Source: Tetrahymena elliotti 4EA
Lineage: Eukaryota; Ciliophora; Oligohymenophorea; Hymenostomatida; Tetrahymenidae
Direction of reading: 5' to 3'
NCBI GenBank assembly: GCA_000231825.2
Contig: JH720295.1
Coordinates: 1,647,755-1,711,754, forward strand
Length of the DNA stretch: 64,000 nt
The notes beneath the pieces were generated by a model. The model was not told the origin of the DNA. It saw only the letters and a list, made by a program, of their open reading frames with translations, and searched no databases. Positions 49,776 to 62,625 of this stretch are shown piece after piece. Both the position numbers and the translations under genes were made by a program. The first letter of the stretch is position 1. Each line of letters begins with the position of its first letter.

Positions 49776-51371
49776 ATAATTGTATGCACTTTTATAATTA
49801 TACAATATCATGGAAATTGGAGGAATCCTTGGATCGAATTAAATATAATTAACTTTTCAGAGGAAGTTTTGACAAATTAAAACTATTACAGAAAAGTAAA
49901 TAAAATAATTAAAAATTACTTTGATTTTCTCTCTCTCCATAATGAAATAAATAAAAATCAATTTTATATACTTTTTTGTGTTATCAATTATTATGATATT
50001 CATATTTTTTCAATTATTTATTTAGAGATTTTAATTCAAAATTTTATGGAAAATATTCGAGTTGCTTAAGAGGCAAATTTTTGTTATTCAAATATATATT
50101 TAAGATATTTTGCCTTCTTCGTTCTATTTTGACATATTTATCTATTTGATAAATTGTATTTTTAAAAATTATTTCTTTTTACTCATTTTGTTAGTTTCAT
50201 TGAAAAGCATACAAAGATACAACCAATAATTTATTTAGTTAGTTCAGTTCATACTTATTGTTTATAGTCAACTCATTATTTGAAGAATTATTAATATTTT
50301 AGCTACAATAAAATCATAAAAAATCCAAAAAAAAAGATTTTTGATTGGGAGATTTAGATTATAAAATATTAAATCAAGATTTTTCTCTCATAATTTGTTT
50401 TTTGAAAGGAGCTTTTTATTTCATAAATTCAATATTCACATAAATGTATTTTTTTTTTCCAATCTGATATATTTTTCTTTATCATTCGTTTTTTTATTAG
50501 CTTTATAAGATATTAGTTCTTTTTATTTCTTTCAAACAAAGAAAAAATGAGATAAAATTAATTGTTTCTCAGATAAAACTTATCTCTTCCTTATTGAATG
50601 ACTGATTTAATAAATGTGGAGAAATCGATGAATATTAGAATATTAAAAGAAAATATAATATTTAAAAACATATTCTAAAGAAAAGAGATAATATATTAAT
50701 TGATACAGAGTATTGAAATAAAAAAATTGTAGTTTCTTTAGAATATTGAAACTAAAAATATTCTTTTTTAGAAACAAGCTAATTTGTTTATGACTAATTA
50801 TTGCATCTTCAGATAAAAAAAAATTTTTATTTTATACTTTTAATACTTTTCTTTTATTATATCAAATTAAGAGGATATTTTTGAAAAATGAGAATTAAAA
50901 TTTTAATGGTGTTTTTGTAATTCTTAACACAAACCTTTCATAGATGATTATAATTTAATATGGAAACTATTAAGTTTATATTAGTAAATAAATATCTTTT
51001 TAAGAGTTTCTTATAATTATAAAAGAGAGTATCTTTTGTTAAAATGGTTTCATATAAATTTATCCCAAAAATGAATTGATGAAAGAGAGTATATTTTTTT
51101 GAAAAACTATTTTGTTTTATTTGTTTTATGAAAAAAATATTTATTATATATAGCATATTAGCAGTAATACTTTAAATTATTTGATTTTAGTATATATTTA
51201 AAATTTACATTTATTAAAAAAGTATAAACAAAAATTTTTGTAAAAATTGAAATTTGATTCTGATAGATCATAATTACCTATATTTTTAATTATATTAGCC
51301 CAAGCAAAGAAGGAATATAAAATAAATCATTTAAAAAAAACTCTTTTATTTATTAGACAGCAAAAGGAAGT
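49776..51371. other. Gene-poor spacer
   Basis: A 1.6-kb AT-rich region. Short minus-strand frames near 49984-50320 are open for up to ~70 codons, which is expected by chance with TGA as the only stop. Nothing else is supported. It should contain the promoter of the TPR gene. Confidence 0.4.
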
Positions 51372-54300
51372 ATGGATAGACAAAATCAAAATTAATCTAG
51401 ATTTAAAAATTAATCTAATAAGATGATCTTAAAACAAGCATAACAATTAAAAGATCTTATTCAATAATTAAATGCAAACAATTATTTTAAAAACGTTTTA
51501 GATATTCTTAAGATATTAGATAGCATCCGCATTCCTATATTTGGTATTTTAAATTACAAAGATTCATAATTTGCCACTTAAAAAAGTGAGAGCGATTAAG
51601 TAAATAGTGTAGATTAAGATGATAAAAGTTAAGAAGAATTTAAAGAACAATTATTAAGTAAGTATATCTTTCAATGTTAGTAATAAATTTCAATAATTCG
51701 ATTCTGACATATAATAGATTTAGTGGAAAAAATGAGGTTTTAAGAGGGTTCTATGAGAAAAAATAAATGTAATTTGGCTTTTTAGTAATATGAAACACTC
51801 AAATACTTTAATTTAATTAAAATAGAGGCTATAGAAAATCAATTTAAGGAAAAAAATGATCACTTTAGTTTAATGCTAATCATTTAACAACTATCCTATT
51901 TAACTAAAAAAAAGCTTCACTTATTTAAAGATTAAATATAATGTAATTATCTTATTATTTTTTAATTATTAGCAAAATTTTCTTGATCCTTCATTCATTT
52001 ATTGTATCAAAAAAGAGTATCTTTCTTTTGAAATTTATATCACCTCCTTTCATAAAATATGGAATAATATAATTAATCATAAATTAAACGAGAAGAATAG
52101 GAGGTGATATAAAAAATTTTAAATAATTAAAAATTAATCTTAACTGAAATAGAGTTAATTTGATTATTGGTAAAATATATTTCAAATTGATATTTCACAA
52201 AATGATTATGAATGAATGAGAGAAAGAAGAAGTTTAATTTGAGGTTGAATAATTTTTTAAATTAAAATAGATATAGAAGCTGAGGATAAAGGAGAAAATA
52301 AATATAAAGATCATGAATCAATAGGATCAACAGCATTAACAGGATCAACTAGAGCAAGCACATAAGTAAAAAATTAATAAAAAAATAATATTAATTTTGA
52401 TGTGTAATAGGGATTAACATCTACAAGCGAAAGAAGTGAAAAGAATTCTACTTCAGCATTAAGTTAAAAAACAACATAATAAACAAAAACTTAAGGTAAA
52501 AATGATTGAAATAAATGATTTAATTTGACTGAGAAATGATTTTATTTAATAATGAAAATAGGTCTTGCACAAAATTAATTAACTGAATAAAATACACCAA
52601 CTAAAAAAGAGGTAAATAAAAAATATTTTTTTTAGTTTTTTAATAACATTGTTAAATATTAAATAAATAGGACAAGATATATGGGACTTGTAATTATATT
52701 ATTATGTAAAAATAATGCTTATTAAGTTAATTTTTAATCTAATAGAAGAAATAATGTAATAAACAACAGAAAATCGAGGAGATAATTAATTAGCCGACCC
52801 ATTTGTAAATTTCTTTTTTCAGAATAGCATTAAAATATTTTTTTAACTTAATAGTAATCAACAAAAAATTCATCATAAAAAGCTACAAATGTTCAAACAA
52901 GTGTTTAAACAAATCTTTAAGCAAATGTGGCAACATTATCAAAAAAGGAAACACAATAAATAACATAAGAAAATACAAATGAGATAGTAAAATAAGAAAC
53001 AGTAAGTTTATTCATTTTTTAAAGTTGAGAATAATTAATTTGTTGGAAAATAAATAAATTAGAAAATAAAAATTTTAGATGAATCTTATCAAATTACAAC
53101 AGACTATCAGAAAATTCTTGAATAGCTTAACACTAAATTTGTTTAGATTTATAATAACTGGTAGAGCATAGCTTCTCAATAAAATCCATCAATTATTGAG
53201 GAGAAATAAAAAGCTCATTCTAGATATTAATCAGCATAACCATATCAACCAAATCTAATAAATTAAGGTTTTATTGAAATAATAAATCCTTAATAATTTA
53301 AGAATAATGAAATAGAGTACATTGCTAATTAAAATTAGAGAATGTATTTTAAAGTTACTATGAGACTTGCATATACAATTTGTTCTTAATTCTGTGATCC
53401 TGATGAGCAAATTAATGGTTTTAGAAATCCTGATCCTGCTTATGATTTTTGTATTCCTCATAATTAATTGATGTTGTCGGCAAATAACTATTTATATGAT
53501 TCCTTAAGTGGTAAGTAGTCAATATTAAATATAAGATTTACTTTATAAAACCAAATACTAGATAATGACTCATATTTGGAAAAGGAATTAAAAAAATATC
53601 AAGAATTTAAATCTCTACTTGAATCGAACATTCCTGTTTCTTGTATGACTAGAGCTCATCCAAATGATTATTATTCATCATAAAAATCACCATATTTATC
53701 AGATGAAGTTATCAAATAACTTTAAAAGAGTGTTTCAGATAATAAAAAATCATCTAGACACAATGAATAAGAATAAATAAAAAATGAAAACTTGAATTTT
53801 CTATTGAAAATATATCACAAAAAAGGAATAAACGAAGTTAATTGGTAAGAGCATAGAAGACTAATTCAGAATAATGATACAGATCCTAAAAAGGGTAATG
53901 ACAAATCATCAATTAATATTGCAAATATTATTGCAAAAAATGCTAATATAAGTAGCATCTGTAAAGAAATACATAACAATCCTAAAAATCTAAAAGATTT
54001 GAGGTATATTATCTCGTCAAAAAAAATACACCTTTAATTCTTGGAGGATTTGAAATATATAATGATGAATCAATAAATTAAATAATAAGTAGTATTGTAT
54101 GAAGATTATTTTCTTAGAGATAGCTTGAAAGAATTAATTGAAAGTATTAAAAAATGTAATGGATATTTTTCATATGACGAAAATAAAGTATGTGAAATCT
54201 TCTACAAATTAACATGTCAAAAAAATGAAGATTAACTTTAAAAAAATATTTAATTGTACAACTATCTTCCTATTACAATGCTCAGTTGTTCGGGATATGA

Positions 54301-57300
54301 GCAAAAATGGTTGGTCATAGACTTGAAAGCAAATTAAATTAAATTGAATGAATATGATAGTGATGAAGACATAGACAAAGATGAAATAGTTAAATCGGAA
54401 TCTAAAAGTAAAAATAACACCCAATAAACTAATGGAAATAGTGAAAGCACTAAACTCAAAGTTTTAAGTATTTATACAAAAGAATTTAATGCCTAATATT
54501 CCAAGCACAAGCAAGCTGTCCTTGAAATTAAAGGAACTCAAAAAGTATGATTCAATATCTTCTTTTTTTGGTTGAAAAATTGTAGAGAAAAGTTAAAAAG
54601 GAAAAGTTTTACTTAAGGGGGGGGGGTGTGTATGTCTGATTCTAAAATCTTCAATTTTTTTGATCCCTGATTGATTTTAAAAAATTGATTCATTTTTTAG
54701 ATCAGTTTTCATTCTTTTGCTTGAAAAATTGCTAAAAAAAATGAAAACTTTTATTTATGCGGGAGGGAGAGGGTGAAGATAGGATTTCATAAAAAGTCTT
54801 CAATTTTGTTATCCCCTATTAGATACTCTCTTTTAACAACCATTTTTTATTTTATTTAAATAATAAAAAATTTTTTTTTAAACAAAAAAGTGTGCTTATA
54901 ATATTGATTCTACTACTATAGCAACAAATTATTATCAATTATCTTTGGAGAAAATGAGAAACCTTATGCTGAGAGATGAAGAAGTAGTTCAGGTATTTTA
55001 TTTGGCTCTTAAAGAGCTGCAAATAATACTGAAAAATGGTTTTCATTTCTTAAGTTTGAATCCTAAAAATATTTATCTACATATCAAAGCAACAGGAAGT
55101 TAGAAATTTAAAGTGAAATTTCATTTAGATAGCACTTGCTATAAGCCTACTTAATACTATAATCCAACATTTAGTCCTGGATTAATCAACTAAAATTGGG
55201 TACCAAACTCTTTTGATGATATGAGTTATTTCAAAAGATAAACTTTGTATAGCTTATGCTTAAGCTTTTTACTTATAATAACTAAAAATGAAGATGATAT
55301 TTACAATTTAGATCCTGAGACTATTTTTAATAATTGTGGACGCTCTACTCATGATAAAAAGATTAGAGAAATGTACCCAGATTTTTGCAAATTTTTAGAA
55401 ATTATTTTAATTTATGGAAGCACTGATGATGTAAATGTTCTAATAAATACAATAAAGAAAGAATATATTGATTAGTAAGCTAAAAATAAATACAAATTTG
55501 ATTTCAGTATTCTTCTACACAATAAAGATAACATGTAAAAAGTTATTGACATCCAAATGAACAAATTCACTAAAGTTATTGAAGAATTTTTCACTCCAAG
55601 AAGAATTTATGAAAGAGTTATGTTCTTCTATTACACAAATTAATTCCAAGAAGTCAATACCAAAGGAGAAACAAAAGAAATATATCCGTATGTTCGTTCG
55701 CTTCTTGAATCGCTTGATGATATAGAAAAGAAAATTAAAGTTTAATGTCCTTAAGCTTTAGAAGTTAACTTGGTCTCTGTCTACTTGACTCATGTAACAA
55801 AAATAAGCACATATTATCTTTAATTTATTTATTCATCCATTTTTAACAAATAGATTCTGTTTTACCAATACAGTGAAAAGGAAGTTGCAAAATATTATGA
55901 AAAAATAATTAAATTAGATTCAAAAGAATTCACTTAATCAGTAAATTTAAATATTTTAATAAAATTGGCATTTTAATAAATTTAATAAACAAAAAAAGTA
56001 ATTGTGTAGAGCACTAATTGATAAACAAACATGGAAGTTTACAGTTTAGATTTAGCAAAGTTCGCAAAATCCACAGCAGAATAAAGTAGTAGCTTCAGCT
56101 CTACAAGCCAAATTAACTGAGGATATGCTGAAAAAGAATTTAGTGAATAAATTTATAATCTAAATATTGAAAGAAAAGCCTAGATTGTGTGATAAATATG
56201 CAGTTGATGATGTGCCATCTAAAATTAAATTAAAATTAAATGAAAGAAGATTCTCAGAAGTATAAAGTCTTATAGATGAATACTATAACTAAAGAGAAAA
56301 GTTAAGAAAAAGTATTTTCTACACCCCCATTAAATTGAGCTACTATGATGACATGATCAACTGTAGAATAGGTATTAAGAAAATGGTTGAAGCCTTTTTG
56401 TACACAAATGAAAACTTTGAACTCAAACTCAATCTCTTTGGTTGGGAAAGTGTGGAATCAGCAAATGGTTGCAACTCTGTTGGTTATGTTCTTTTTTATC
56501 TCAGAAAAATTAAAGAATCTCAATCATATGTTGAACAAGCTATTTTTTGGAGTGTTGCATACAAAGGTAGATTTTTTCATTCATGTCAAAAATCTTTTGT
56601 TAAATTTTGATTTTATAATAGGAACTGATAATGCAGAACTTGCTACATCTTACAACAACATTGCTTATTTGGTGGTTAATAACAACGAAATAGAAAACTC
56701 TTTAAGGTAAATATTCACACAAAAAACGAATAAATATTAACTAATTATATTTAATAAAAGATATCATTATAAGGCATTAAAGATTAGAAAGTAACTTCAT
56801 CCTAAGGGACATAACGATTTAGGTTCTACTTATAACAATATTGGATAGAATTTAACGAGACTAAAGAAAAATAATGAATCTTTACAATATTATTAGAAGG
56901 CTATGAATGTATGGATTAGATTGATGGGATATAAGCATAATACAGTATCATTAGCTCTTAGTAATATTGCTAATACTTATACTTAAATGCAGAAATACGA
57001 TCACTCAATTATTTTCCACAGAATTTCTTATTCTGTGAGATATCAAACTCTTAAGTAAGAATCGATTGACGCAGGATAATTGAATGATAGAGCAGACTAT
57101 GTTTAAATTAATAATCACGATCTTGCTATAACACTTGATAATATTGGGTTTGCTTACACAAAGTAGGAGAAATATGAAGACGCATTAAAAGTACAAGAAC
57201 TAGCCAAGAAAATGTGGAGAGAACTTTGTCAAAGAAATCAAACTCATCTTTAATCTTTTATTGTTTCGCTAAATAACCTGGGAAACACCCATAAAAAGAT

Positions 57301-58422
57301 GAAAAATTATGATAAATGCTTTTAAGAGACATATGAAACCCAAAATATATTAAAAGATTGCAAGGATGGCAATCTTAATAAATAACAATAAAATGTTATT
57401 CGATCAATTAAGAATGAAATCAACAGATTTGTCATTATGACTCTCAGAGAAATCAACTGCTATCTTTAGGTTAATCAAAGTGAATAAGCTATAGTTCTTC
57501 TCTTTAAAATTGCCCATCTTTATGACAGAATTCTAACGTATTTTTCTTATCTGAAATTAAATTTAAATGATGAGGATTGCATTTTCATTGTTTTTGAAAG
57601 ATGATTGAATGAATTTATTAATTGATTTAATTTTTTTTAAATATAAAGTAACATTGAAAATATTGATTCACCCTCTTTGAACAGAGTTCAAGGACTGAAT
57701 GAGCCATTGAATTTATAATGTTTAGGATTATCTAATAATAACGAGAGACTAGCAAAAATATTCCCTTATGTGATTTAGAATTAAAATCTTAATTATGTGA
57801 GAATTCCACCCAGATGTCTCCCTTCTAAAAAAATTGATGGTTATCAAAAAGAAATAGAAGATGAAATAAAGTCGTTGTAGAACGAATACGAGAAAAGGGC
57901 TCAACCATTTGAATAGCATAATACTACTTTAATAGCAGGATCATCATCAGCTAATTCTAGAACAATTGGAGTCAGCAATTAGAATTTAGAGACTAGAACT
58001 GATAATGAATTATAAAATCAATTAGTAAGTGGTTAATTGTTTTTTAATTTATTTTAATTTATTTTATTTAATTAACCAATAGAACAAAAGAAACAATTTA
58101 ATAAAGAAAAAACAAGATCAATCTTTAGAAGAATTTAGAAATATGGGAACCAAATTTGCTACTCTGCATCAATTTATCATGGTTCTATTATTGTTTTCTA
58201 TTGGTGATATACTCTTTGATAAAATCATCACTAAGCTAAAAGACTAAGAATTCCAAAGACAATCTAGGGAATTATTTACTGAGTAAATTCTATTTATCCA
58301 ATCAATTTTATTTTTATTTATCTTCTATTTTTAAAAGACTTAAATATATTATTGATGCTCACATTACAGCAGATATTGGCAAAGAATTTAATAAGTACAA
58401 ACCTGCTTCTGAAAGAAGATGA
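51372..58422 (+). CDS. Large TPR protein with C-terminal hydrophobic segment (1840 aa, 16 exons)
   Basis: Exons: 51372-51657, 51718-51942, 52271-52495, 52562-52611, 52727-52804, 52855-53001, 53063-53510, 53562-54544, 54891-55793, 55854-55940, 55999-56566, 56622-56706, 56761-57537, 57649-58024, 58083-58282, 58338-58422. They sum to 1841 codons. Residues 1-~310 are low-complexity (Asn/Gln/Ser/Thr). Residues ~330-1330 form an unrecognised globular region. Tetratricopeptide repeats occupy ~1335-1620: TSYNNIAYLVVNNNEIENSL, STYNNIGQNLTRLKKNNESL, LALSNIANTYTQMQKYDHSI, ITLDNIGFAYTKQEKYEDAL and VSLNNLGNTHKKMKNYDKC. This N(I/L)(G/A) pattern is kinesin-light-chain-like. Near ~1775 is a hydrophobic stretch (FIMVLLLFSIGDILF). 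Exons 4-6 are the least certain. It is probably a scaffold, with partners unknown. Confidence 0.82.
52034..52113. repeat. Perfect 15-bp inverted repeat in TPR intron 2
   Basis: TTTATATCACCTCCT at 52034-52048 is exactly complementary to AGGAGGTGATATAAA at 52099-52113, with a 50-nt loop. It lies inside the 328-nt intron between exons 2 and 3. It could be a miniature-element remnant or an RNA hairpin. No flanking target-site duplication was established. Confidence 0.8.
54559..54830. repeat. Duplicated G-tract unit inside TPR intron 8
   Basis: Two diverged units about 150 bp apart lie inside the 346-nt intron 54545-54890. Each contains 'ttgaaaaattg', then 'gaaaac/gaaaag..tttta(t/c)tta', a G-rich core, then 'aa(a)tcttcaattttt' and 'atccc(c/t)'. 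The G cores are 54617-54626 (ten consecutive G) and 54759-54774 (interrupted). Confidence 0.6.
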
Positions 58423-59339
58423 TCAAATCTATTATTTAATCTGAATACTATTAAAATAACTCACCTAACATATTAGTGATTATAAAAGAGAAATATAAAA
58501 ATAATACCTGTGATAATCAAAAACATTTAATAAGTTTTATTTAAAAATTGTTTAGAAAATATATTAACAAAACTTAAAATTTGTTTTTAAAATGAACTGA
58601 TAAAGATGTTTTCTCCTTAGTATCTCACGATTTTTCATTTTATTTTTTATTTATTGTGTAAATTTCCAAATTATCAAGTGAGGACTGAGTTTAAAATTTG
58701 AAATTTATTAATTTTTGTAATTTCAACTTTTGATCTTTTCTTTTTATTTTTATCAGTTCAAAAGAGAAACTAAGTCATATTACATATCAAAACATTAAAA
58801 ATGAATTAATTTTTTGGCTTGGTTTATTTAGAGTGTATTCTTAAATCCTTCAAAAAACAAAGAAAAATTTTATGTGCTCAAAAATTGCAGATACATTATT
58901 GAATCTACGAAGAATATTTGATGTAACTTTGTTGCAAATCTATCTAGACAATCAATTAGATAGCTCAATAACGCCTCAACAATTTTTATTTTTCAAAAAG
59001 GGAATTATGATTTTTAACTAAAAATTTCAATAAATTGTACATAATTAAGTAACATTTACACTTTTCATCATGATTTTTTTTGACTAATATACATTTATTT
59101 AATACTTCAGATAAGTATTTGTAAACAAAGAAGCAATAAAAATAAATTATTTTATTCAATATTTTTAGAAAAATAAGATATTGTTGTTTGAAGCATTCTT
59201 TTTTATTGAAATAAATTTTCTCATTAAAATAACTTAACAAATCAATAAAAAATTATTTTTATTTTCTTTTCTTTTTAAAATTTTGAGAGAGACTATCATA
59301 TTAAATAAAATGCAAATTCATTCAAAATGAAAGTAATAG
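58423..59339. other. Intergenic spacer
   Basis: It separates the TPR gene from the carrier cluster. A slightly GC-richer patch at about 58830-59010 reads like protein on the plus strand for ~35 codons either side of a TGA, but it is too short to call. Otherwise it is AT-rich and featureless. Confidence 0.4.
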
Positions 59340-60134
59340 TCAATTTAATTTTATTTGTACCTAATCAAAACCAGAAATAGTAGCACCAGCTGCAAAACTC
59401 CTAAAAATAAGCCTTTGAATAATAAGCGAACTCCTCCTTCAGAAATAATCAATTTGAAACTTTAAAAAGAACTCTCATAAGTTTAATTATTCGTTATCAT
59501 ATCTTCTAAAAGTATCTTTTGGATGAGTAAGAAAGTGAGCAAAATTAGTAATAGCCCAGCCAAGTCCTAAATTGGCTAAGAAACTATCATTTATAGGAAC
59601 ATAATTCTTAAACGAATCATAAAAGCCAAAATAAATACTTCTGTAAATAGTTACTCCTAAACTAGAAATTAAAAATCTTTTATAAAGAGAAAAAATCCTT
59701 GGATTTATTATCATTTTATTTTTTAACATATCATTTGAGTAAAATATTGCTATAGAGGTAAAACCTGCTAGACCTCCAGAGGCCATATTGCCAATAAAGA
59801 ACTTTCTGAAATCATCTTCTCTTTTGACTTCAAATACTCTCTTAAAAAGCCCATTAAAAGCAAAATTTAAAGATTGAATTGGAAAATAATAAAAAAACTT
59901 TTTAAGTTATATTGCCATAAACCTCTAGAACCTACTCTTTTTATGCAATCAAAAATACCTTCATATCTTTTTTTCTAGCAAACCTTATTTTATATTATAC
60001 TCTTGCTCTGTTATAATCATCTTAACTCTATCTATAGGATAAATCATTGATTTCGATATGGAAGCAGTAATTCCACTTATCCCAAAGTCTTTGACAAACT
60101 AATAAGGGATAGATGATGGATTTTTTTCTGTCAT
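59340..60134 (-). pseudogene. ADP/ATP-carrier-like copy 1, frameshifted and deleted
   Basis: It aligns along its length with the intact copy at 62626-63498. It starts MTEKNPSSIPYQFVKDFGIS and keeps a canonical first carrier signature (YPIDRVK). One extra A in a run near 59970 shifts the frame into a TGA after about 65 codons. The middle resumes as MASGGLAGFTS, then lacks about 30 codons present in the other copies between KMIIN and FSLYK. A two-base loss after DTFRRY gives a premature stop. At least two frameshifts and one deletion make it a pseudogene, although a 99-codon ATG frame survives at 59487-59786. Confidence 0.85.
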
Positions 60135-60926
60135 TTATCTAAAAAATGAAAAGGTTATTTTTAATTTTTTATCCAAAATATTATTTATCTGATCAGAATT
60201 GTTTTCAAGATTTATAATCAACCTATTCCCCTAAAATATCTAAAAAAATTTCAAATTCTTTCATATGTTGTAAATGATTTATTTTCTTACTTTCTTCAAA
60301 ATATTTTTTTATTTCTTGCAAATAATATTTATTTCCACCTTTTACAAAGATTTTTAATTTTCAATCTATATTTCAGTTCGAATTATCCCAAAAAATGCCA
60401 TTTTTCTGAAAAATTAATTCAAAACCATTAGTTCTTTTCTAAATATTTTTTATTGGAGATTTTAATTTGAGGAAACTAAGTAAGATTACATCTAAAAAAT
60501 TAATTTTTTGTCCTATTGGCTTGATTAATCAATAATTTGAATAGATTGTGCATAATTAAATAACAACATTTAAGCTTTTAATTACGATTTATTTGACTCA
60601 ACCGTATTTATTTAATGCTTCAAATAAGAGTTTTTTCTACATATAAAAGCGAAATAAAAATATCTGATTTTAAAGATATTATCAAAAAAAAAACAATATA
60701 AAGCTGTTTGAAGCTTTCTTTTTTATTGGAATAAATATTTTAAATAAAATACCTAACTCATAAAATCAAAAAAAAAATAGAAGAATAATTTTAAAAAAAA
60801 CCAAAAATTAAACAACAAAATTAGAGTATTCTTTTATTTTCATAAAAATTTATTTTAAAGCATGAATAACAAGAAAAAATTATTATTATAATAAATGTAA
60901 ATTTAAGAAAGAATGAAAGTAATATT
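60135..60926. repeat. Duplicated flank of the carrier unit
   Basis: No gene. Blocks here recur in the next spacer (61761-62625) and partly at 63499-64000. Examples are 'atctgatcagaattgttttcaagattt', 'aaaatatctaaaa', 'tgatttatttgact' and 'gctgtttgaagctttcttttttattgga'. The spacer was duplicated together with the carrier gene. Confidence 0.7.
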
Positions 60927-61760
60927 TCAATTTAATTTTGTTTGTATCAAATTAAAACCAGAAATAGTAGCACCACCTGTAAAACCCCTAATAATAAGGG
61001 GATTTAAGTTATTGAATAATAAATGAGCTGCTCCCTATTTAGAAATAATCAATTAGAAACTTTAAAAAATGCTAACATATATTTTATTATTCGTCAACAT
61101 CTATGCTCTAACAATATCTATTGGACGAGTAACAAAGCTACCAAAATAAGCAATTGTCCACCCTAGTACTAAATTGGCTAAGAAACTATCTTTAAAAGGA
61201 GCTAAATGCTTAAATGAATCAAAAAAGCCAAAATAAATACTTCTGTAAATAGTAACTCCTAAACTAGAAATTAAAAATCCTTTATAAAGAGAAAGAATCC
61301 CTTCATTTCTTATAACCTTTTTATAAGCATCAATCATACCTTCGTATTATCTTTATTTACCAGGTTAAAAATCATTAGCAATTTTCATTTACAGCATATC
61401 CTTTTAGTAAANNNNNNNNNNNNNNNNNNNNNNNNNNNNNNNNNNNNNNNNNNNNNNNNNNNNNNNNNNNNNNNNNNNNNNNNNNNNNNNNNNNNNNNNN
61501 NNNNNNNNNNNATAGCGAATGATACTAACTAAATTATTTTTCCATAAAAATCTAGGACCTACAGTCTTAATGCAATCAAAAATATCTTAATATCTTTTTT
61601 GTAGCAAACCTTATTTTATATTTTACTCTTGGAATGTTAGGATCATATTAACTTTATCTATAGGGTAAGTCATTGATTTCGATATGGAAGCTGTAATTCC
61701 ACTTATTCCGAAGTCTTTGACAAACTAATATGGGATAGATGATGGATTTTTTTCTGTCAT
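60927..61760 (-). CDS. ADP/ATP-carrier-like copy 2, interrupted by an assembly gap
   Basis: Mitochondrial carrier family: six membrane helices in three repeats, exchanging ADP for ATP in most members. The 5' part (MTEKNPSSIPYQFVKDFGIS, YPIDKVN, GIxDCIKTVGPRFLW) and the 3' part (LYKGFLISSLGVTIYRSIYF, RPIDIVRAQM, stop after IQTKLN) are each open and in the expected frame on either side of 100 N (61412-61511). Comparison with copy 3 predicts about 140 bases in the gap, so the true length is unknown. The first signature reads YPIDKVN, lacking the usual final Lys/Arg, while the third has PIDIVR. The gene may be functional, with intactness depending on the gap. Confidence 0.75.
61412..61511. other. 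Assembly gap (100 N)
   Basis: Exactly 100 N, a conventional gap size. Flanking sequence is nearly identical to copy 3, so the gap probably reflects difficulty assembling the tandem repeat. About 140 bases are expected from the homologous segment of copy 3. Confidence 0.95.
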
Positions 61761-62625
61761 TTATCTAAAAAATAAAAATATTTTTTTAATTTGTATATCC
61801 ACTTAATGTTTTATTAATTTTTTTAGTGTTAAGTAATGTGATTATTAATATCAAAAATATTATTCATCTGATCAGAATTGTTTTCAAGATTTTTAATTAA
61901 TTTGTTCCCTAAAATATCTAAAATAATATTAAATTCTTTCAGATTTTATAATCTATTTATTTTCCTTCTCACTTTCAAATGTTTTTTTAATTTTGAGCAA
62001 ATAAAATTTATTTTCACCTCAATTTTACAAAAATGCTTAATTTTCAATCTCTCTTTCAGTTGTAATTTTCCCAAAAATGCCATTTTCCTGAAAAATTTAT
62101 ATTTTGAAGCCATTTGTTCTTTTGTACATATTTTTTATTGGAGATTTTAACTTTAGATTCAAAAAATAAAGGAAGCTAAGTAAGATTACATCTAAAAATA
62201 AAACAATGAATTAATGTTTTAGTTTATTTCACTTGATTAATCAATAATTTCAATAAATTGTATACATAATTAAATAATTGAAACTTTTAATCATGATTTA
62301 TTTGACTATACCATATTTATTTAATGCTTCAAATAAGTGTTTTCTCCAAACAAAATGAAAATATCTGATCTTAAAGACATTATCATAAAAAAAATATAAA
62401 GCTGTTTGAAGCTTTCTTTTTTATTGGAATAAATATTTTAAATAAAATACCTCACTTACAATCAAAAAAAATAGAAGAATAACTTTTTAAACCAAGTTTT
62501 AATTAAAATTTAAACAAATAAATTGCAAAATTAAAATTTTTTTATTTTCTTTTAAACTATTAATAATATAATAAAAAATTATTTTTATAATAAACGTAAA
62601 TTCAGGAAAGAATAAAAGTAATATT
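61761..62625. repeat. Duplicated flank of the carrier unit
   Basis: A non-coding spacer homologous to 60135-60926, with the same ordered blocks and some short length differences. It defines a repeat period of about 1.6-1.7 kb. Confidence 0.7.

Noticed and set aside
49984..50320. Minus-strand frames of up to ~70 codons with some protein-like stretches
   Set aside because: With TGA as the only stop and ~80% A+T, open frames of this length are expected by chance. No start, splice sites or conserved motif could be fixed.
54617..54774. Telomere or chromosome-breakage signal
   Set aside because: The G runs are not GGGGTT repeats, no breakage-type 15-mer was seen, and the TPR gene continues uninterrupted on both sides.
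58830..59010. Plus-strand protein-like patch (FLNPSKNKEKFY and NFVANLSRQSIRQLNN around a TGA)
   Set aside because: Too short, broken by a TGA and without a recognised homologue, so it is noted only in the spacer description.
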